Shown here piece after piece: positions 20,928 to 29,207 of a stretch of 50,009 nucleotides of DNA. Numbering within the stretch: the stretch's first letter is position 1; each line of letters opens with the position of its first letter. The DNA is from Myxococcales bacterium. Lineage in GTDB: Bacteria > Myxococcota_A > Polyangia > Haliangiales > Haliangiaceae. Both the position numbers and the translations under genes were made by a program. The notes below the pieces were generated by a model, which saw nothing but the letters and a program-made list of their open reading frames with translations, ran no database searches and was not told the DNA's origin. The DNA lies in assembly GCA_024222395.1 (NCBI GenBank), contig JAAEPE010000146.1, positions 1 to 50,009 of the forward strand, given 5' to 3'.

Positions 20928-23900
20928 CTAGTTTGTCAGTCCGGGAATGCTCACTGACTCAATGTCATTGGAGACCATGCCAACCATCCTGAGGTAAGTC
21001 AGTGTGGTGTCCGTGTCTTTGATCTGGTTCCGTATCTTATTTGCATACGAGTCATTGTTGCCGTCGCCCATCAGCCAAACCTGCGTTGCGTAGTGATAGT
21101 AGCCACTGCCATCGTTGAAGTTGGACTGGTTCGACGAGTGGCCCGGACTCCGCCAGTCTTCGCCGGTCTTGAAGTCGTTAACCCACGTTGTCGGGTCAGT
21201 GATCATGGCTTCAATCTCCGTCGCGTCCGGCACAACAGTGTCAAGCTTGAGAGTGGTAACTACCATGCTCGCCACCTTGCCACGGAAGGCGTTGGCGGTG
21301 ACAGGGTTTGAGTAGTTGCCGGTTTGATCGCCTATGGAGAAGTAGCCCACGAAGGAAAGATGCTGAGAATTCCCGGTGCTGCCATTCGCCCAATTGGTTG
21401 TGGTCGACAGGTTAGAGGACAGGGAGCTGAAGCTGTCGCCAGAGCTCATGACTCTAATGTCATAGCTGTCCGCTAGGTTCGAGGCCGTCGCTTCAGTGTC
21501 GGACAGGCGCTGGCCTTTGTGGGCCACGTATACTCCATGCCAGTCGGAGGCGTTGATAGATCCCAGAGAACACTCGTTTTCCGATCCTGACGCTCCCATT
21601 CCGAAGAACAGTTCTGAGCTGGCGCTGAGCCGAAGGTAGATGTTTTCGTTGTTACTGCCGCCACCTTCACCTTGGTTCCATATGAACTGATCGCCGTTGT
21701 GATCAGCCGACTTGAAAACGCACGAGGTAGCCCATGGCTTGGCGCTTGTGTCTGCCGATGTTTTATTGACGGCGCTAGGAAGGGCCGCAGCTGTATTCGT
21801 GCCCACTCTCAGGGGGAGAACGCCGTAGTTGGGGTGGGCCTGCTGGCACTTTTCTGCGCCTGAGAAATCTAAGGCCTTCGTGAAGCCTGACAGATTACCC
21901 GTCGCTGCCGCAGGGATATCAACAAAGGAGATCCCGGTCATGCTGAGGGTTAGCTCAGTGGTTCCAGTCTTGGTGGCCATCACCAAGGGGAGGTCACCGG
22001 CCCTGTCCGTGTAGTTTTCGTAGCATGAGTAGCGAGCGAAGTGATCCTTGTCGGCCTCAGCGGTAAATTTCGAAAGGTCAGAGTCTGCAAGGACCGTGAG
22101 GTCTGTCCCATTCCATTCAATCGCGTAGTGGTAGTAGGCGTCAGTTTCACTGCCAATGTTGAACTCGTGCCTTGCAACGGTATCGCTACCGTCTGCGAGG
22201 GTGGACTTGTGGGTTGCCCCGGGTTGTCCCTCCCATCGCATCACTGCGTCGAAGTCATTGTGGAGGTCTACGCTTCCCCATGCTGCTGCCAGCGCGGGGA
22301 CGCCTATGTAGGACTTCTCGAGGTTCTCCGTGGCGCCGGGGAGGACGTTGGCCTCAATCCAGCTCTTATTTACGACCATCCGCTTGCCTGACTCGAGGAC
22401 CGCGTCCAGATTCACAACAGAGTTACCTGCGAGAGTAGTTGCGTCGATCATCGATCCGCTCTCCTGAGTGAATCCCGCCGGAGGAGCTCCGGAAAACGCG
22501 ATATCGGTCTTGGTCACTGATGGGACCTTGGTTGTGGTGCTGTAGCCCTCAGGAACCGCAGCCGTCAGGGTCTGGGTGCCGCTGTAGTTGGCAGCTGAGG
22601 TCCGAACGAGAACGTCATTCCTGTAGAGCTCAATGGGGCCATTGTCAGACGGGAATGCTAGCCGCCATTCGGCTCCGTTGTTGCTGCCAAGGGATGCTTC
22701 GCTGCTGTCCGTCCATCCGGTATTGTAGATGTGGTTGAGGGTGTTGGTCCAGATGGTAGCCTTGAGGTCCCATCCAGCCGTGGTGTTTCCAAGCTCCGTC
22801 GTGGCCTTGTTGGTTCCGGAGGACACTATTCCGATCTGCATAAACTGACCGGGTCCGGCCACGCTCCCATTCGAATTCGTCTGGGTCCAAGAGATCTCCT
22901 TGCCGGGCTCGAGGGTCTCATCGAGGTCCAGATTAGTGAAGCCGCTGTAATGGTGGATCACGTCAGGAGAGGAGGTCACCGGGTTTACACCGTAAATGGT
23001 GTAGCCGGGGATTGCGTTCTGGGGGACGTCGTCCGTAACGGTAAGATCGAACGATCCTGCGGATGATCCGTAGGCGCTCGTTCTCGTAACCGTGATAGTG
23101 TGGGTCTGGTCACCAAAGACGTGATGGGTTGTTCCCTGCACAAGGTAGCCGTCGACCAGCGTCATCTCAGAGGGGAGACCGCTCACCGTGGTAGTGTAGG
23201 AGGATCCTTGCGGGGAGACCGCAATGGATACGTTGTCGTCTTCTGTAAAGGTGTAGTCGGGGCCGCTGAAGGCCTCAGGGGCGAGCTCTGCGTCGGTCAA
23301 CGTGGTAATCTCCGTCCAGTTGATCGGGTTACCCAAGAAGGTTTCCGTTCCGTCAGGGGCGCTTGACCCCGCCATCGTTCCGCCGTTATCGGGCATATAC
23401 CACGAGGTTCCGGTCGGGTCATCGACGTAGACGTGCTGGTGGCTGTCGCCAGATCCGCCACTCTCAGTGTCGAAGTAGTTAGCCTCTTCTGCAGTAGCGA
23501 ACAGAGGAGCGTCGAACGATCCGTCCGGGCTCTCGACGTAGCGAAACTGCATAGTCGGCGCTGCGGGAACCAAGAGGTGCGACAGGGGCTCCGTCCTGAC
23601 TCTAGCTGCCGTGCTCTGGGACTTGATTCCCAAGTGAAACACGGCGCCTTCTGGCTGAGGGTAGTTGGACCTCGAGTGGAGGACCCAAGTTCCGTCGTTT
23701 TGCAGGGAGGAGATGGCAATGTAGGCATTCTCATCGAGGCCCACCTTGATCTTCACGGGGTTGCCTGCAAGCCAATCGGCCTGCTGGTCCCAATTGCCCC
23801 ATCCGGATCCGCCTGCGTAGCCGGTAAGGGCGCCGTAGTTGGTCCAAGAGCCGTTAGGAGTCTGGTGAAACCAGTGCGAGAACTGGAACCCGTAATGCGC

Positions 23901-24818
23901 AGAGTTGACCGCAGCGAAGCTGTCAGGGTCTGCGTATGTGCTGTTGCCTGAGAACTTGCCGCCAGCGAAGGATGCGTCTGAATGGACGAGGCCAAAACCA
24001 ATCGTCCCTTCACCACGAATATCAAAGGTGAAGTATTCGCCGGGCTGATCGATGGTCCCTACGGACTTAAGACCGGCGTAATTGGTGTAGCCGGATCCGT
24101 CATAAGTGAAAATATCGTCGCCGTCAGGGTCTACTGCGTCCGCTCCTTCGAGCGTGTAGCCCTCAACCACTCCGCCTACGTCTGCGACCATGGTGGAGTA
24201 GGGGTCCGAAATGACCACGCTCTCGAAGGCTCCGACCGTGAACAATTCGTTCAGGGCGTCCGCAACGTCCTGTGGTCCACCGCTTACGAAGCTCCCCTTG
24301 ATCTGCAGGTTAGTGTGTGGGCAATCTTCGAAATACGTGATGTTGTTACTGCTGAAGTCGCTCGAGACAATGTCCACAAGGCCGTCCGCTCCCACAATCG
24401 CCTTGATTGTGTTGACTCCGAAGTGCTCGCCGTTATCGATGATGACCGAAGTCGAGGTAGGGTCCAAGTCGAAGTTGGGGTGCTGGTCGAGGCCGGGCCG
24501 GGTCGATGTTACGTTCTGGAAGTTGTTTGCCTGCGCGTTGATGTAGTCAACAACCTCTTGGTGGGTGTAGCCCAGATCCGTGATGAGGTTTTCGCCGTCG
24601 CGATTCTCGATCCTGCTGTCCTTGAGCTTGCCGAAGAGGATTCTGAAGGACACGCCGTCCGCTTGAAAACGATCAGTCCGGTAGACTATGATGCGAGTCG
24701 ACAGCGTGGGGTGAGAGCTGGCGACAATAGTTCCAATGAATTTGGGCTCCACGGTGGAACCCTCGAACAGGATACAGCCTTTTTCTGTATCAGAGTAAAT
24801 TTTGATTTTTCTTGCCAT
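20928..24818 (-). CDS. Large tail fibre / adhesin protein (1296 aa)
   Basis: The largest complete gene of the window. The N-terminal part (~150 residues) contains YTHQEVVDYINAQANNFQNV, a probable virion-attachment region. Then follow several beta-rich repeats of lectin/concanavalin-like appearance: YFTFDIRGEGTIGFGLVHSD, AHYGFQFSHWFHQTPNGSW, GQFMQIGIVSSGT, YYHYAIEWNGTDLTVLADSD, NIYLRLSASSELFFGMG, GVYVAHKGQRLSD. A middle domain YTFTEDDNVSIAVSP...ITVTRTSAYGSSAGSFDLTV resembles bacterial Ig/cadherin-like domains. Such multi-domain proteins are receptor-binding fibres. It forms a terminated transcript with the two small genes upstream, away from the main tail cluster, and has no SD site. Confidence 0.78.
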   Translation of the reverse strand: MARKIKIYSDTEKGCILFEGSTVEPKFIGTIVASSHPTLSTRIIVYRTDRFQADGVSFRILFGKLKDSRIENRDGENLITDLGYTHQEVVDYINAQANNFQNVTSTRPGLDQHPNFDLDPTSTSVIIDNGEHFGVNTIKAIVGADGLVDIVSSDFSSNNITYFEDCPHTNLQIKGSFVSGGPQDVADALNELFTVGAFESVVISDPYSTMVADVGGVVEGYTLEGADAVDPDGDDIFTYDGSGYTNYAGLKSVGTIDQPGEYFTFDIRGEGTIGFGLVHSDASFAGGKFSGNSTYADPDSFAAVNSAHYGFQFSHWFHQTPNGSWTNYGALTGYAGGSGWGNWDQQADWLAGNPVKIKVGLDENAYIAISSLQNDGTWVLHSRSNYPQPEGAVFHLGIKSQSTAARVRTEPLSHLLVPAAPTMQFRYVESPDGSFDAPLFATAEEANYFDTESGGSGDSHQHVYVDDPTGTSWYMPDNGGTMAGSSAPDGTETFLGNPINWTEITTLTDAELAPEAFSGPDYTFTEDDNVSIAVSPQGSSYTTTVSGLPSEMTLVDGYLVQGTTHHVFGDQTHTITVTRTSAYGSSAGSFDLTVTDDVPQNAIPGYTIYGVNPVTSSPDVIHHYSGFTNLDLDETLEPGKEISWTQTNSNGSVAGPGQFMQIGIVSSGTNKATTELGNTTAGWDLKATIWTNTLNHIYNTGWTDSSEASLGSNNGAEWRLAFPSDNGPIELYRNDVLVRTSAANYSGTQTLTAAVPEGYSTTTKVPSVTKTDIAFSGAPPAGFTQESGSMIDATTLAGNSVVNLDAVLESGKRMVVNKSWIEANVLPGATENLEKSYIGVPALAAAWGSVDLHNDFDAVMRWEGQPGATHKSTLADGSDTVARHEFNIGSETDAYYHYAIEWNGTDLTVLADSDLSKFTAEADKDHFARYSCYENYTDRAGDLPLVMATKTGTTELTLSMTGISFVDIPAAATGNLSGFTKALDFSGAEKCQQAHPNYGVLPLRVGTNTAAALPSAVNKTSADTSAKPWATSCVFKSADHNGDQFIWNQGEGGGSNNENIYLRLSASSELFFGMGASGSENECSLGSINASDWHGVYVAHKGQRLSDTEATASNLADSYDIRVMSSGDSFSSLSSNLSTTTNWANGSTGNSQHLSFVGYFSIGDQTGNYSNPVTANAFRGKVASMVVTTLKLDTVVPDATEIEAMITDPTTWVNDFKTGEDWRSPGHSSNQSNFNDGSGYYHYATQVWLMGDGNNDSYANKIRNQIKDTDTTLTYLRMVGMVSNDIESVSIPGLTN

Positions 24819-24830
24819 TGTATTGAGTTT

Positions 24831-25442
24831 CTACTTCTGGATATACCAAGTGAGAGCGCGAAGGGATGCCGTCCCTTCAACGGAAGATCTGATTTGGAAA
24901 CAGCATTTACCGGCATCGCCGGGGCCGTTCGTGTCGATAGTGTCGCCGACGAAGAATGAAAGCATTGGCTCCGCAGGGTAAACAATGTCTGCTCCCTGAG
25001 TCATGTTTAGGGTGACCTCCTCGATGGAGAAGTTGGAGCTTGGGGTCGTTCCCGTGTGACGGGCAAAGAGGAGTCTGGTCTCGAGGATCGACTCGTCTGT
25101 GTCGGGCTCGAATGTCATTGAGGCCCTGAAGTTGGCTGACGAGTGAGTATCAAGTCCCTCGAGGCTAAGCATGATCGGGCTCCCGGCGCTGCCGTCTCCC
25201 ACGATCCCTGCGGGGTTTGCTTCCTGCATTTCGGTCGGCCTATTGTCGAATGTCCCCTGAGGGTTGATATCAAACAAAACGTCAACCCAATCTCCGACAT
25301 TGTTCTCGTCGATCTGGGTCTCAGTGGCGTCGCCGTCGAAATAGTAATCTGTCAGCACTCCGTAGTAGCCCTGAACGTCCTCTACAGTGTGCGAGTCGCC
25401 GCCGTGGCTTCCTCCTGTCAGCGGATATGAGAAGGGTTGCAT
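24831..25442 (-). CDS. Tail-fibre-associated structural protein
   Basis: A 203-residue protein from the ATG at 25442, which overlaps the upstream stop as TAATG; an upstream extension to 25496 would overlap the previous gene. It starts QPFSYPLTGGSHGGDSHTVED and is beta-rich throughout (MLSLEGLDTHSSANFRASMTF; MLSFFVGDTI), ending in ALTWYIQK just before the big fibre gene. It looks like a virion protein with the style of the fibre protein. Exact role unknown. Confidence 0.65.
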   Translation of the reverse strand: MQPFSYPLTGGSHGGDSHTVEDVQGYYGVLTDYYFDGDATETQIDENNVGDWVDVLFDINPQGTFDNRPTEMQEANPAGIVGDGSAGSPIMLSLEGLDTHSSANFRASMTFEPDTDESILETRLLFARHTGTTPSSNFSIEEVTLNMTQGADIVYPAEPMLSFFVGDTIDTNGPGDAGKCCFQIRSSVEGTASLRALTWYIQK

Positions 25443-25696
25443 TAGTGCTGCTCTATCTGCTTGAGTGAGACAGGAGAATCGGAAGTGTGAACCCACTTCA
25501 TCTTCCCTGTGGACGGTGCACGAAATACTGCACCGGGTGACTGGTCGTCATAGCTGATGAAGTCATCAGCGCCTTTAAATTGAAGCTCAACGCCTGCTCC
25601 CCACTCTCCCACATAGAGGGTGCCTCCTTCGAGCTGGAATTCCGTGTCTGCTGTAATGGTCTCCGCGTAGAGATCATCTATTTTGATAGTCGCCAT
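25442..25696 (-). CDS. Small structural-type protein, fibre module
   Basis: An 84-residue acidic protein (KIDDLYAETITADTEFQLEGGTLYVGEWGAGVELQFKG), with beta-hairpin-like Gly-rich turns typical of small virion proteins. It is first in the fibre transcript, behind a terminator and a TTGACG element 14 nt before the ATG. No family recognised. Confidence 0.6.
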   Translation of the reverse strand: MATIKIDDLYAETITADTEFQLEGGTLYVGEWGAGVELQFKGADDFISYDDQSPGAVFRAPSTGKMKWVHTSDSPVSLKQIEQH

Positions 25697-25721
25697 TACC
25701 TATGCAATGACGTCAAACACT

Positions 25722-25756
25722 ACAAAAGAAGGAACCCCGCTATTTCTAGCGGGGCT
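25722..25756 (-). terminator. Intrinsic terminator after the 25875-26087 gene
   Basis: CCCCGCTA/TAGCGGGG (25735-25742 with 25747-25754) around TTTC, followed on the minus strand by TTCCTTCTTTTGT. It separates the small accessory gene from the fibre transcript. Confidence 0.85.
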
Positions 25757-25874
25757 CCCTTGTCATGCTGTGTTCTCTTTTATTTTCCTTTCCCGGGAGG
25801 AGAACTATCTGTCCGGGATCGGATTGAGCGGAAGGTAGGGGTCTTAGCCTGTTTTGTTTACCTATTCCGAAAGT

Positions 25875-26087
25875 CTAGCCTTGAGGCTGAAAGTTGCCGG
25901 GCTCGTTGCCCAAGATCTCGTGAGTGTCTGCGACTACTACTGAGAACTCCTTGGTGGAGAAGGCGTTCCTGAAGGGCGCCAGCATCCAGTTCACGAAAAG
26001 GGTGGGCTCGTCGCTGCTGTTGTATGCTTCGATGTAGTCCTTGTTCATCAGGTCGAGGATCGCTGTTGCTGCTTGGTCTGAGGTCAT
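25875..26087 (-). CDS. Hypothetical protein
   Basis: A 70-residue acidic protein (SDQAATAILDLMNKDYIEAYNS; SVVVADTHEILGNEPGNF). Its ATG has the CTAATTAGACCAATG-type leader shared by several genes here. A terminator lies about 120 bp after it. No family recognised. Confidence 0.58.
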   Translation of the reverse strand: MTSDQAATAILDLMNKDYIEAYNSSDEPTLFVNWMLAPFRNAFSTKEFSVVVADTHEILGNEPGNFQPQG

Positions 26088-26130
26088 TGGTCTAATTGTA
26101 GTTGAGGTTGGTTAGGCGGGCGAGGTTTCC

Positions 26131-26205
26131 CTAGATGATCACGATGCCGTCGTTAGGATTGGGCTTGGTGCTGTCGATTGAGGTGGAGTCGGTGTGAATG
26201 TTCAT
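26131..26205 (-). CDS. Possible 24-residue peptide gene
   Basis: ATG at 26205 to TAG at 26131-26133 encodes MNIHTDSTSIDSTKPNPNDG plus four residues. Support is contextual: a 49-nt leader of the same composition as the one before the 20765 gene (tandem CCAAAC, no SD) and a matching promoter upstream. It may be a leader peptide for the 26087 gene or a short unknown protein. Confidence 0.4.
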   Translation of the reverse strand: MNIHTDSTSIDSTKPNPNDGIVII

Positions 26206-26254
26206 TTGGTTGTTTGGTTTGGTGTTGGTCGCTCTTGTTGCTGGCGACATGTGA

Positions 26255-26282
26255 ACCTTACCAGAGCTCTCACTATCCGCAA
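26255..26282 (-). promoter_or_regulatory. Promoter related to the 20.8-kb promoter
   Basis: TTGCGG (26282-26277), 16 bp, TAAGGT (26260-26255), then a 49-nt leader rich in CCAA to the ATG at 26205. Spacer and leader resemble the 20806-20833 promoter, including CTGG before the -10 and CACATGTCGCC-like sequence after it. The region 26088-26319 otherwise holds only the 24-residue frame. Confidence 0.6.
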
Positions 26283-26319
26283 CCACAATCTGAGGAATTC
26301 CTGCATCTTCGTAACTCCC

Positions 26320-27711
26320 TTAGTTAGAGAACAATGCGTCCCTGACCGCGTCGACCATGTCCATTCTGCCTAGTCTGGCATCACCCGAAATGGGTAGGTT
26401 GAACTCCCATTCGATAGCTTTCAGCACCTGATCCTCAGAGGGGCGCTGTTCTCTCACCTTTAAAGACGCCTGCCAGTCCCCTCTGGTATCACAAAAGCTG
26501 CCTTCCTCAATATCCATCCCGGCATAGTCTGCGAGAACCTCGATCTCCGGCCGGTCATTGTAGAGCTGGAAGAACCATGCCCCCTTCCGGTATGTCCCAG
26601 AGAATCCATTCTCGTCGAAGAAGGTCAGGAGGTTAACAGTCTGCGTCCGCATCTTGCTTGCGGTAAACCTTCTGGTCCCTTCCTTATACTTCTTGGAGCG
26701 CCCGGCAGTGAACACCGTTCCACCGGGCTTGCAGAATGCCGCGATGGTAGTGAACAGCGCATCTCTCGACTCCACGCAGTTAACTGAGTTGATCACGCTG
26801 TCGCAGACCACAGCATCGAACTGGCACCCGGCCTCCTTGATTCCGTCTACCATGCGATTGATCTTCGAGAGGTTGAGAGCTTTCCCTTTCCTGTGGAACG
26901 GATCGAATCCTCGTATGTCGAAGCCAAGCTTGCTCAGCATCTTTACGTAGTCGCCATGCCCACAACCAAAGTCTAACACCTTTGCCGTTGGGTTCTCCTT
27001 GAGCCATGGACGAACCATCTTCTCGTAGAGCGCAGACTTCTTGGCGCCAGCCGTTTTCACACGGAGCCGTGGCAGTTGCGCCAGTGACTGCAGGTAATCC
27101 TTCCTCTCAACGTGGTCATAGGAGTAAACGCCGTATACCCGGCCTAGTCTCTCCATATACTCCTTACGTTTTGCAGCTGGCACCACGTATGCTAGAACGT
27201 CTTCTCCGGTGGAGGCGCAGGCAATAGCGTAGTGGCCGCAATGTATCACCTCACCTGTGTCTAGGGCCACCACGCCGCCCCATGGGCCGTATTTGAGGAT
27301 GAGTCTGGACATTTGGGCCCTAAGCGCCGCCCCCTCTGACCTGAAGTTCCCTCTGACGCTGTCAGCAGGAATCTGATTCCATCCCACGCTGAGCTCGCCA
27401 TCCAGAACTGCGTCAGGGTTTCCCTCGTCGCTGTCAGTCCCGTTGTGTAGCTGGTTGAAGAGGACCTCGTCATACACGGTGAGATCCTGCTCGATGAAGT
27501 AGACAGGCGCCGTGGTGACTCCCTCAGCTGTCAACGCCTTCGTTCTCTGGTGGCCTGCAACGATGGTTTCGCCGTGGGCGATGATGGGTTTGACGACGCC
27601 AAGGGTCCGGACACTCTCTCGTAGGGCCTCGAGGTCCTCCCCCACGATGTTCCGGGGGTTGTATTCTGCTCCCTTGAGGCGGGTGATATCAGCTTTGAGA
27701 TCTAGGGCCAC
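26320..27711 (-). CDS. ParB-like domain fused to a SAM-dependent methyltransferase
   Basis: A 463-residue two-domain protein with GTG start (GGAAGG before it). Residues ~8-95 are a ParB/Srx-type domain: EYNPRN, LRESVRTLGVVKPII, and the GHQR motif at 53-56. Residues ~225-400 are a class I methyltransferase: motif I KVLDFGCGHGDY (244-255), acidic D270 in GFDP, VVCDSVINSV, and FCKPGGTVFTAGR as the later strand. There is no NPPY/DPPY motif, so a standard amino-DNA methyltransferase is not supported; a small-molecule, base-modification or protein substrate is possible. A middle region (100-220) has GPWGGVVALDTGEVI. It sits two genes from a second ParB protein. Confidence 0.8.
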   Translation of the reverse strand: MALDLKADITRLKGAEYNPRNIVGEDLEALRESVRTLGVVKPIIAHGETIVAGHQRTKALTAEGVTTAPVYFIEQDLTVYDEVLFNQLHNGTDSDEGNPDAVLDGELSVGWNQIPADSVRGNFRSEGAALRAQMSRLILKYGPWGGVVALDTGEVIHCGHYAIACASTGEDVLAYVVPAAKRKEYMERLGRVYGVYSYDHVERKDYLQSLAQLPRLRVKTAGAKKSALYEKMVRPWLKENPTAKVLDFGCGHGDYVKMLSKLGFDIRGFDPFHRKGKALNLSKINRMVDGIKEAGCQFDAVVCDSVINSVNCVESRDALFTTIAAFCKPGGTVFTAGRSKKYKEGTRRFTASKMRTQTVNLLTFFDENGFSGTYRKGAWFFQLYNDRPEIEVLADYAGMDIEEGSFCDTRGDWQASLKVREQRPSEDQVLKAIEWEFNLPISGDARLGRMDMVDAVRDALFSN

Positions 27712-27726
27712 AACCTTCCGATCCCG

Positions 27727-27762
27727 TCAAAACGAAAAGGAGGGCCGCTTGGGCCCCCCTTT
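27727..27762 (-). terminator. Terminator between the small ORF and the ParB-methyltransferase gene
   Basis: An 11-bp stem with one A-C mismatch (27736-27746 with 27752-27762) and a GCTTG loop, followed on the minus strand by CGTTTTGAC. It lies 16 bp before the GTG start, so the methyltransferase gene needs read-through or its own promoter. Confidence 0.7.
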
Positions 27763-27774
27763 CGGTTTGTTGTT

Positions 27775-27849
27775 CTAGTAGGTAATGTTGAGAGCCGCCA
27801 CTGTAATCAGCAGACAACCGACTCCCCAGATTATAAGTTCATAAAGCAT
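27775..27849 (-). CDS. Possible 24-residue single-TM peptide
   Basis: ATG at 27849 overlaps the 3' end of the upstream gene by 11 bp; the product MLYELIIWGVGCLLITVAAL plus four residues is one membrane helix. It ends 13 bp before the terminator hairpin. Short overlapping membrane peptides are common in phages, but support is only the frame and hydrophobicity. Confidence 0.42.
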   Translation of the reverse strand: MLYELIIWGVGCLLITVAALNITY

Positions 27850-28114
27850 CGATATATGAGTAGGGCGTGTCAATATAGATCCAAGCTAGATGGCTTCTCG
27901 AACACCAGCGCGTGCAATTGCAGCATTGGAACTGTCTCTTCCGCAGGTTCATTGCTACTCCACAACAGAGGGGGCGCCAATTTGGCTCGATACTATCTTC
28001 TCCCTCCATTCCTAGAAGCTCTGTAATTTCTGCGCATTCCTCAGCAGTGAGGGTTTCCGTGCTGTAGTAGCTGTCGTTAAACAGCTTTTCTGTTCCTGTT
28101 TGGTCTCCATTCAT
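27839..28114 (-). CDS. Cysteine-rich zinc-ribbon-like protein
   Basis: A 91-residue protein. The N-terminal half is acidic; LCCGVAMNLRKRQFQCCNC places Cys pairs (CC ... CCNC) about 13 residues apart, a probable zinc-binding knuckle, followed by TRWCSRSHL. It is coupled to the ParB gene upstream (TAATG). It may assist DNA or RNA binding by the ParB cluster; no family named. Confidence 0.62.
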   Translation of the reverse strand: MNGDQTGTEKLFNDSYYSTETLTAEECAEITELLGMEGEDSIEPNWRPLCCGVAMNLRKRQFQCCNCTRWCSRSHLAWIYIDTPYSYIDAL

Positions 28115-28707
28115 TATTTTAGTCCTTTCAAAATGTAGTTAAAGAATCCGAAGAAGCTACCCTTCTCCTCTGCGTAGAGCTCGAGGGCTTCTATCAGAGC
28201 GTCGGCCTCCCGGGGGGAGATCTCGATGTTGTAGTTGCGGAACCTGACGACGTCAGGCGAGTTGTTTGTGTCGCTGTGGTCCTCCTCGATATCGATGGCC
28301 TCGTCTAGGAGGTTTTCGAGCTCAGTCTCACTGAAGCCGGTCTTGACTATCTCCGACCAGTTCTCTGTGTCGTTGAGGTTGTCCAGTTCTGCCTTCAGCA
28401 TGTCGGCGTCCCAAGAACTCTTCTCTGCGATCTTGTTGTCCGCTAGGGTCAGGAGCCTTGCTTGGGTATCCGTGAGGTGATTAAGCCTGATCACTGGAAC
28501 CGTGTGCATCCCCAGATGACGGGCCGCTAGGAGGCGACCGTGCCCGGCGATAACGGTCCCGTTCTTTCTGATCAGGATCGGGTTAGAGAATCCAAACTCC
28601 GCAATGGAAGAGGCGATCTCTGCTATCTGGGCCTCAGAGTGGAACCTTGCGTTGGCAACGTAAGGGGTCAGTTCTGCGACGCTTACTTGTTCTACGTTTA
28701 GATCCAT
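28114..28707 (-). CDS. ParB-like N-terminal domain protein
   Basis: A 197-residue protein with a complete ParB/Srx-type domain: VAELTPYVANARFHSEAQI, IASSIAEFGFSNPILI, and GHGRLLAARHLG with the GHGR nucleotide-binding motif at 55-58, then ARLLTLADNKIAE, the hallmark of phage ParB proteins. The C-terminal half is acidic and helical. In phages such stand-alone ParB domains occur in DNA-modification or methyltransferase loci and may act as NTP-dependent switches or nucleases. Coupled upstream (TGATG) and downstream (TAATG), it belongs to a five-gene operon. Confidence 0.85.
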   Translation of the reverse strand: MDLNVEQVSVAELTPYVANARFHSEAQIAEIASSIAEFGFSNPILIRKNGTVIAGHGRLLAARHLGMHTVPVIRLNHLTDTQARLLTLADNKIAEKSSWDADMLKAELDNLNDTENWSEIVKTGFSETELENLLDEAIDIEEDHSDTNNSPDVVRFRNYNIEISPREADALIEALELYAEEKGSFFGFFNYILKGLK

Positions 28708-29207
28708 CAGTTCAGGCGGTTATTGGGTGGGTCGACGTCATAGGGCTTGGGCTGCTCCGGGGGATTGGGGGACAGGCCAAACATGTCGCTGAGGATATCT
28801 TCGAGGGCCTCAGCTGCATTGGGCGCCGGTGCGTCTATTGCATAGAAGCCGGAATCCATGTCTCCGGGCTCTCCCATGGCTCCCTTGGGGCCGGGATCCT
28901 CCGTGAGGGGCTTGGGAACCGGAAGGGCTGCACTCTCTTCACCTGCGTAGGCGAGGCCGTGGTCGGCAATGGTGAGCTCTCCTTTCCATGTCTCGAAGTT
29001 GTCGAGAACATAGTTACCGTCTTTGATCTCGATGGTAACGGCCTCCGCAATGTCACCTGCGTGTAGTCCCTCTGCCACGATGATCACGTAGGCGCTCATC
29101 CCGTCCCACAGGGCGATTGCTCCGTTGCTCTTCAACCTGAGGAGCTGCGCCCCTCCCATCACTTTCGGGCTCGTGGGCCCATTCGTTGTAATTTTGCTAG
29201 TTATCAT
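28707..29207 (-). CDS. Hypothetical protein of the ParB operon
   Basis: A 166-residue protein: an N-terminal beta-rich part (AQLLRLKSNGAIALWDGMSAYVIIVAEG; TIEIKDGNYVLDNFETWKGE) and a Pro-rich, low-complexity C-terminus (PEQPKPYDVDPPNN). No family recognised. Its start overlaps the previous stop (ATGA) and its stop overlaps the ParB start, so it is translated with the ParB protein and may be its partner. Confidence 0.65.
   Translation of the reverse strand: MITSKITTNGPTSPKVMGGAQLLRLKSNGAIALWDGMSAYVIIVAEGLHAGDIAEAVTIEIKDGNYVLDNFETWKGELTIADHGLAYAGEESAALPVPKPLTEDPGPKGAMGEPGDMDSGFYAIDAPAPNAAEALEDILSDMFGLSPNPPEQPKPYDVDPPNNRLN

Noticed and set aside
20928..24818. Several plus-strand frames of 90-325 codons within the large fibre gene (for example 23982-24959)
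   Set aside because: Antisense to a complete 1296-residue protein with clear domain structure.
28114..28707. Plasmid-type partition system (ParB)
   Set aside because: No ParA and no centromere-like repeats; domain context is a methyltransferase fusion, so partition is not supported.
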